This document shows, piece after piece, positions 59,674-64,000 of a stretch of DNA of 64,000 nucleotides (its first letter is position 1; every line of letters begins with the position of its first letter). Under the pieces are notes generated by a model. It had not been told where the DNA came from. It was given only the letters and a program-made list of their open reading frames with translations, and made no database searches. Location of the stretch: the NCBI GenBank assembly GCA_042862465.1, contig JASTVH010000009.1, positions 62,001 through 126,000 on the forward strand, given 5' to 3'. Source of the stretch: JASTVH01 sp042862465 (GTDB lineage: Bacteria; Pseudomonadota; Gammaproteobacteria; Pseudomonadales; Oleiphilaceae). Position numbers and translations under genes: made by a program.

Positions 59674-59955
59674 GTGTTTCCTCCTCTGGCCGCAACGGGC
59701 GCGGCACTCACGATAGCGATCAGTGTTTTAACAGTGTCTTCGGGGCGCTCCATCGCCTCAATGACCAAAAACATCAAACCGGTTGGCCGATTTCTACAAA
59801 GGGGTGGAGGTTGACCTGAACAGGGATTACCCAGAAACTGGCATCGGATTTAACACGGTTTTACACTGCCGAAGACAACAACAAGAACCGAGGCCGGCGT
59901 GCCCATCACCTGACAGGGCTGACTCGCGCTTCAACAAGGGGGGAGGAAAACCTGT

Positions 59956-60057
59956 ATGTTCTCATCACGCTCGATGCAAGCGAACCGATTGCTCAACGTC
60001 ATCCTCACGCTCTCCACGGTGTGGCTGATCGCCATGGGGTTGGGGTCGCTTTGGTAG
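59956..60057 (+). CDS. Small 33-aa single-pass membrane protein
   Basis: Reading frame MFSSRSMQANRLLNVILTLS plus 13 more residues to GLGSLW. It has a basic N-terminal part and one hydrophobic segment (about 12-32) that could span the membrane. SD GGGAGGAAAA precedes the ATG. Its stop overlaps the TTG proposed as start of the next gene, as expected for translational coupling. No homologue is known to me, so existence as a protein is supported only by these sequence features. Confidence 0.5.
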   Translation: MFSSRSMQANRLLNVILTLSTVWLIAMGLGSLW

Positions 60058-60554
60058 ACGAAGCGAAAGAAGAACAGCGCAGCCAGGCGGCGGAGACCGT
60101 CTCCTGGCTGCTGACAAACTGCGCCAGCCTTTGCCTGGCCACGCTGGATGACGACGGCCTGCCGGAGGCCAGCACCGCGCCCTTCCTGTACCAGGATGGC
60201 CGCTTCTATATCCTGGTCAGCGAGCTTTCACCCCATACCCGCAACCTGTTCTATCACCCTCAAGTGTCCGTGCTGATACTGGAACCGGAAACCAGCGCCC
60301 ATAACCCCTTTGCCCGTCGGCGTCTGAGTTTGCGCTGCCTGGCGGAAAAAGTGACGGCGGAAGACGATGCGCTGAGTGAACGGCTGGATGCGTTTCAGGC
60401 CCGCCACGGTGACACGGTGGCGGTACTGCGGGAGCTGCCGGATTTTCACCTGATCGAACTGCAGGTGGTTTCAGGACGGCTGATCAAGGGGTTTGGGCAG
60501 GCCTGGCATCTGGATGAGTGGCTGACGCCTCAACAACACATTCAGCCTAACTGA
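60051..60554 (+). CDS. Pyridoxamine 5'-phosphate oxidase-fold (HugZ-like) protein
   Basis: A roughly 167-aa split-barrel protein of the PNPOx/HugZ type: CASLCLATLDDDGLPEASTA, then YQDGRFYILVSELSPHTRNL and SVLILEPETSAHN. Such proteins bind FMN or heme; HugZ relatives degrade heme. The C-terminal heme-degradation domain of full HugZ is absent. The start is uncertain: TTG 60051 overlaps the small ORF stop; GTG 60021 is the longest in-frame option. Confidence 0.78.
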   Translation: MVDEAKEEQRSQAAETVSWLLTNCASLCLATLDDDGLPEASTAPFLYQDGRFYILVSELSPHTRNLFYHPQVSVLILEPETSAHNPFARRRLSLRCLAEKVTAEDDALSERLDAFQARHGDTVAVLRELPDFHLIELQVVSGRLIKGFGQAWHLDEWLTPQQHIQPN

Positions 60555-61308
60555 AATCACCCGAGCGGCTGCGATAGAACTGCCGTGCAACACGGCCGCT
60601 GCGGCCACCCCGTGCCAGGGCAAACTGCAAGGCTTCCCGATGCAGGGACGACCGATCCGTCACGTCCGGGAACAGCGCATCCACCATCCCCAGGTAGGCG
60701 TCCTGATCGAAAGGGTAGAAGGACAGCCAGAGACCGAAGCGGTCGGACAGGGAAATCTGCTCTTCCACAGCCTCGCCATGATGAATCTCGCCGCCGACCA
60801 GCCGCGATTCCTCGTTGTCCTTCATGTATTCGGGCATCAGGTGGCGCCGATTGGAAGTGGCGTAGACCAGCACATTTTCCGGCGGCATCTCGATCGACCC
60901 TTCCAGCACGCTTTTCAGGGCCTTGTAGGCCCCTTCCCCGCGTTCAAAGGAAAGATCATCGCAATAGATCACGAAGCGGTGGGCCTGGTCCCGGATATCG
61001 TCGACGATTTCCGGCAGATAGCGCAGATCATCCTTGTCCACCTCCACAACCCGCAGGCCGCTGGGAAAGTAACGATTGAGCAGCGCCTTGATCAGAGAGG
61101 ATTTGCCGGTACCCCGGCTCCCCCAAAGCAAGGCATTGTTCGCCGGCTGGCCGGCCAGGAAGCGCTCGGTATTGCGCACCAGCGCCGCTTTCTGCCGTTC
61201 GATGCCCTGGAGGTCATCCAGAGTCACCGTATCCAGGCGCAAGACCGGTCGCAACGCTTCCCTGTGACTGCGCCAGATCGCGGCCGGCACGCTTTCCCAA
61301 TCAATCAT
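60547..61308 (-). CDS. DUF815 AAA-type ATPase
   Basis: A 253-aa P-loop ATPase. Walker A is NALLWGSRGTGKSSLIKAL, Walker B FVIYCDDLSFE, and sensor-1-like ENVLVYATSNRRHLMP follows. I recognise DUF815, an AAA+-like family of unknown role. It overlaps ubiX by 8 nt (SD GGAGAAGG) and overlaps the 3' end of the HugZ-like gene by 8 nt. Confidence 0.85.
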   Translation of the reverse strand: MIDWESVPAAIWRSHREALRPVLRLDTVTLDDLQGIERQKAALVRNTERFLAGQPANNALLWGSRGTGKSSLIKALLNRYFPSGLRVVEVDKDDLRYLPEIVDDIRDQAHRFVIYCDDLSFERGEGAYKALKSVLEGSIEMPPENVLVYATSNRRHLMPEYMKDNEESRLVGGEIHHGEAVEEQISLSDRFGLWLSFYPFDQDAYLGMVDALFPDVTDRSSLHREALQFALARGGRSGRVARQFYRSRSGDFS

Positions 61309-61948
61309 CAGCCTTCTCCTTAGCCTTCAGTTGCCGGGCGCGCTCCTCCCCCCAACGGGCCACCAGCGACTGTTCGATCCCCAGGTGATCCAATACCCGG
61401 GCCACCACAAAATCCACCATATCCGCGACGCTTTGCGGACGATGGTAGAATCCGGGGCTGGCCGGCATGACCGTGGCGCCCATGCGTGACAGCTTGAGCA
61501 TGTTTTCCAGATGCACCTCGGAAAAGGGGCTCTCCCGGGGCACCAGAATCAGGGGGCGGCGCTCTTTCAACGCGACATCCCCGGCCCGTTCGATCAGGTT
61601 GTTGCTGGCGCCGGTCGCCAGGGCCGAGAGGGTTCCGGTGCTGCAGGGGCAAATCACCAGCGGTGCCTTTTCCCCGGAGCCTGAGGCCGGTGGCGCAAAC
61701 CAGTCCTCGCGGCCAAACACCAGCAGTTGATCGTCGTCACAAGGGTAATGCCCCCGCAGCGCGGTCTGCATTCCCTGAGGGGTTCCCGGCAGCTTGAGGT
61801 CGGTTTCGGTGGCCAGCACCACCTGTGCCGCCCTGGACACCATCAGATGCACCCGCACCCCAGCGGCCAGCAGACATTCCAACAGTCGCAGGCCATAGGG
61901 TGCCCCCGAGGCTCCCGTCCACGCCAGATTCACCACCGGTCTAGCCAT
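61301..61948 (-). CDS. ubiX: Flavin prenyltransferase UbiX
   Basis: A 215-aa FMN prenyltransferase that makes prenyl-FMN for the UbiD decarboxylase in ubiquinone synthesis. It shows LAWTGASGAPYGLRLLECLL, the FMN-binding Ser region VICPCSTGTLSALATG, RRPLILVPRESPFSEVHLEN and MGATVMPASPGFYHRPQS. ATG 61948 overlaps the mpl stop by 8 nt. The mpl-ubiX order is common in Pseudomonas relatives. Confidence 0.94.
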   Translation of the reverse strand: MARPVVNLAWTGASGAPYGLRLLECLLAAGVRVHLMVSRAAQVVLATETDLKLPGTPQGMQTALRGHYPCDDDQLLVFGREDWFAPPASGSGEKAPLVICPCSTGTLSALATGASNNLIERAGDVALKERRPLILVPRESPFSEVHLENMLKLSRMGATVMPASPGFYHRPQSVADMVDFVVARVLDHLGIEQSLVARWGEERARQLKAKEKADD

Positions 61949-63317
61949 GCCGGCGCGCCTCCAGGGCCGCCACCAGCTTGCGCTGTACGCCGCCAAAGCC
62001 GCCGTTGCTCATGAATATGATCTGGGTGTTGGCGGGCAGATCCGCCAGGATCATTTCGATCAATTCCTCGACGCTGGTGCCAAGCAGGTGCTTCTCCCCC
62101 CCGGAGTCTACGAGCGGCCCCAACCAGTCCAGCTCGCCCAGATTGGCCCACAGCACGCGGTCCGCCTGCTCGGTGGAGGGTAGCAGCCCAGCCTGGTGGA
62201 CTCCCAGGCGCATGGTGTTGGATCGGGGCTCGATAACGGCAAGAATGGGCGCGTTCCCTACCTGCTTTCGTAAACCCTCAAGGGTGGTGGCGATGGCAGT
62301 CGGGTGATGGGCGAAATCATCGAAGACGCGAATGCCATCCACCTCGGCCAGCAGCTCCATGCGCCGTTTGACCCCGGAGAAGCGACTGAGTGCCGCCACC
62401 GCATGATCCGGCGTGACCCCAACATGCTTGGCCGCAGCGATCGCCGCCAGTGCATTGCGGACGTTGTGCAGGCCACTCATGGACCACTCTACGGTCGCCA
62501 CCGGCTGGCGGTTGTGCAATACCACGAAGCGGCTGCCGTCATCGGCCAACAACTCGGCCTGCCAGGGGGCCACATCGGACTCCCCTCCGAGGGCGGTGGT
62601 CTGGATCGGGGTCCAGCAGCCCTGGGCCAGGGCGTTATCCAGATGTGTATCGCGCGCCGGCCGAACGATTAGCCCCTGCCCCGGCACCGTCCGTACCAGG
62701 TGATGGAACTGGCGCTCGATGGCCTCGACCGAATCAAAGATGTCAGCGTGATCGAATTCGAGGTTATTGAGGATCAGGGTGCGGGAATGGTAGTGGACGA
62801 ATTTCGAGCGTTTGTCGAAAAAGGCGCTGTCGTATTCGTCCGCCTCGATCACGAAAAAATCGCTGCTCCCCAGACGGGCCGAAACCGGAAAATCTTTTGG
62901 CACGCCCCCCACCAGATAGCCCGGGTCGAACCCGGCCTGCTCGAGAATCCACAGCAGCATGGAGGTGGTTGTGGTCTTGCCATGGGTCCCGGCCACCGAC
63001 AGCACCCAGCGCTTTTGCAGCACCTCGCGAGCCAGCCATTCCGGCCCGGACTGATAGGGGATATTGCGGTTAAGCACGTATTCGACGGCGGGGTTGCCCC
63101 GGCTCATGGCGTTACCGATGATCACCAGATCCGGCGCCGGCTCCAGGTGCTCCGGTTTGTAGCCTTCACACAGGGCGATGCCCTGCTCTTCCAGCTGGGT
63201 GCTCATGGGCGGATAGACGCCTTCATCCGAACCGCTGACCTGGTGCCCCAGCTGCCGGGCAATCAGTGCCAGGCTGCCCATGAAGGTGCCGCAAATGCCA
63301 AGTATATGAATGTGCAT
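61941..63317 (-). CDS. mpl: Murein tripeptide ligase Mpl
   Basis: A 458-aa Mur-ligase-fold enzyme that recycles L-Ala-gamma-D-Glu-meso-Dap by joining it to UDP-MurNAc. Blocks are HIHILGICGTFMGSLALIAR, VSGSDEGVYPPMSTQLEEQG, the P-loop LSVAGTHGKTTTTSMLLWI and IEADEYDSAFFDKRSKFVHY. The frame is open to 63434 but homology starts at ATG 63317 (weak SD). Overlaps ubiX. Confidence 0.93.
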   Translation of the reverse strand: MHIHILGICGTFMGSLALIARQLGHQVSGSDEGVYPPMSTQLEEQGIALCEGYKPEHLEPAPDLVIIGNAMSRGNPAVEYVLNRNIPYQSGPEWLAREVLQKRWVLSVAGTHGKTTTTSMLLWILEQAGFDPGYLVGGVPKDFPVSARLGSSDFFVIEADEYDSAFFDKRSKFVHYHSRTLILNNLEFDHADIFDSVEAIERQFHHLVRTVPGQGLIVRPARDTHLDNALAQGCWTPIQTTALGGESDVAPWQAELLADDGSRFVVLHNRQPVATVEWSMSGLHNVRNALAAIAAAKHVGVTPDHAVAALSRFSGVKRRMELLAEVDGIRVFDDFAHHPTAIATTLEGLRKQVGNAPILAVIEPRSNTMRLGVHQAGLLPSTEQADRVLWANLGELDWLGPLVDSGGEKHLLGTSVEELIEMILADLPANTQIIFMSNGGFGGVQRKLVAALEARRHG

Positions 63318-63457
63318 GCTGTCTCGTTCTATCGGGACTGTTCGCTGCATGATAACGATACCGGCACCGGTTGGCGAACAGAGGAAGGCGCCATGAAAAT
63401 TGCCTCGCTTTGACGTATCATGCGCGGCAGTCAATCCATGGCAGGAGAGTCATCTCA

Positions 63458-64000
63458 ATGGCACCCAAAAACGCATTCTACGCCCAGTCCGGAGGCGTCA
63501 CTTCCGTGATCAATGTCAGCGCCTGCGGTGTGATCGAAACCGCACGCAAACATCCGGACAAGATCGGCAAGGTCTACGCCGGTCGCAACGGCATCCTGGG
63601 CGCCCTGCGCGAGGAGCTGATCGACACCAGCCTGGAGAGCGACGAGGCGATTGCGGCACTGCGCCATACGCCGGGCGGCGCGTTCGGTTCCTGTCGCCAC
63701 AAGCTCAAGAACATTGATGAGAACAAGCGCGAATACGAACGCCTGATCGAAGTGTTCCGCGCCCACGACATCGGCTATTTCTTCTACAACGGTGGCGGTG
63801 ATTCCCAGGACACGGCCTACAAGGTCTCGCAGCTCGCGGAGCGTATGGGCTACCCCATCACCTGCATCGGGGTCCCCAAGACCGTCGACAACGACCTGCC
63901 GTTCACCGACTGCTGCCCCGGCTTCGGGTCCGTGGCGAAATACATTGCGACCTCCACCCTGGAAGCCAGCCTCGATATCCAGTCCATGTACGAAACCTCC
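63458..64000 (+). CDS. pfp: 6-phosphofructokinase, probably PPi-dependent (N-terminal part, cut by window edge)
   Basis: The first 181 residues of a phosphofructokinase. The phosphate-binding loop is FYAQSGGVTSVINVSACGV, followed by YFFYNGGGDSQDTAYKVSQ and the catalytic GVPKTVDNDLPFTDCCPG. The Lys in PKTVDND, where ATP-dependent enzymes have Gly, points to pyrophosphate as phosphoryl donor; the Ser in GGDS leaves some doubt. ATG 63458 has SD AGGAGA. Divergent from mpl. Confidence 0.85.
   Translation, partial: MAPKNAFYAQSGGVTSVINVSACGVIETARKHPDKIGKVYAGRNGILGALREELIDTSLESDEAIAALRHTPGGAFGSCRHKLKNIDENKREYERLIEVFRAHDIGYFFYNGGGDSQDTAYKVSQLAERMGYPITCIGVPKTVDNDLPFTDCCPGFGSVAKYIATSTLEASLDIQSMYETS

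Overview
The window looks like a chromosomal segment of a marine gammaproteobacterium close to Marinobacter/Pseudomonas. This is inferred from gene content and order, not from a database search. Two long blocks keep the gene order I remember from Pseudomonas: hemA-prfA-prmC-moeB diverging from TPR lipoprotein-lolB-ispE-tRNAGln-prs-rplY-pth-ychF-tRNAMet (about 18.2-29.8 kb), and tRNALeu-rnr-rlmB-rpsF-rpsR-DUF2232-rplI-dnaB-alr (about 47.5-56.1 kb). There are no rRNA genes, IS elements, CRISPR arrays or phage genes. Genes are dense on both strands, and most have clear Shine-Dalgarno (SD) sequences.

Layout. 0-5 kb: the start of a PHA-synthase-like hydrolase, the aldo/keto reductase Tas, a glycosyltransferase/PAP2-phosphatase pair, and dinB with a perfect LexA box. 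4.8-6.7 kb: minCDE. 6.8-10.8 kb: DUF2804, START-domain and CBS proteins and a PIN-PhoH ATPase. 10.9-15.1 kb: a minus-strand cluster DUF432-mscS-rimB-rimK-AstE-like, expected to control glutamylation of ribosomal protein S6; rpsF itself lies at 52 kb. 15.2-18.2 kb: maoP-like, hdfR-like and phr. 18.2-29.8 kb: the hemA/prfA and lolB/ispE/prs/rplY/pth/ychF block with two tRNAs. 29.9-31.6 kb: a hairpin-rich element ending in a copy of the tRNAMet 3' sequence, a thioesterase and an iron alcohol dehydrogenase.

31.75-41.74 kb is the most unusual part: ten tightly packed minus-strand genes, nearly all with strong SDs. They encode a decapeptide-repeat protein, a beta-sandwich protein, a Cys-rich protein, an epoxide-hydrolase-like enzyme, a GMC flavoprotein, an unknown 149-aa protein, a membrane-spanning protein with a duplicated domain, a DyP-type peroxidase, a catalase-fold protein and a second alpha/beta hydrolase. 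No member shows a signal peptide. I read it as one uncharacterised, probably membrane-associated oxidative system and the best candidate for something new.

42-46 kb is an oxygen-response neighbourhood: fabB, a HemN-like protein that has lost its radical-SAM cysteines, the Fnr/Anr regulator, and ompW. Good Anr boxes lie upstream of the HemN-like gene and ompW. 46-56 kb: an RmlD-like reductase, an orphan 121-aa protein, and the alr-dnaB-ribosomal-rnr block. 56-64 kb: an orphan lipoprotein in more AT-rich DNA, an acyl-CoA dehydrogenase, a tiny membrane ORF abutting a flavin-binding protein, a DUF815 ATPase, ubiX, mpl, and the start of a probably PPi-dependent phosphofructokinase.
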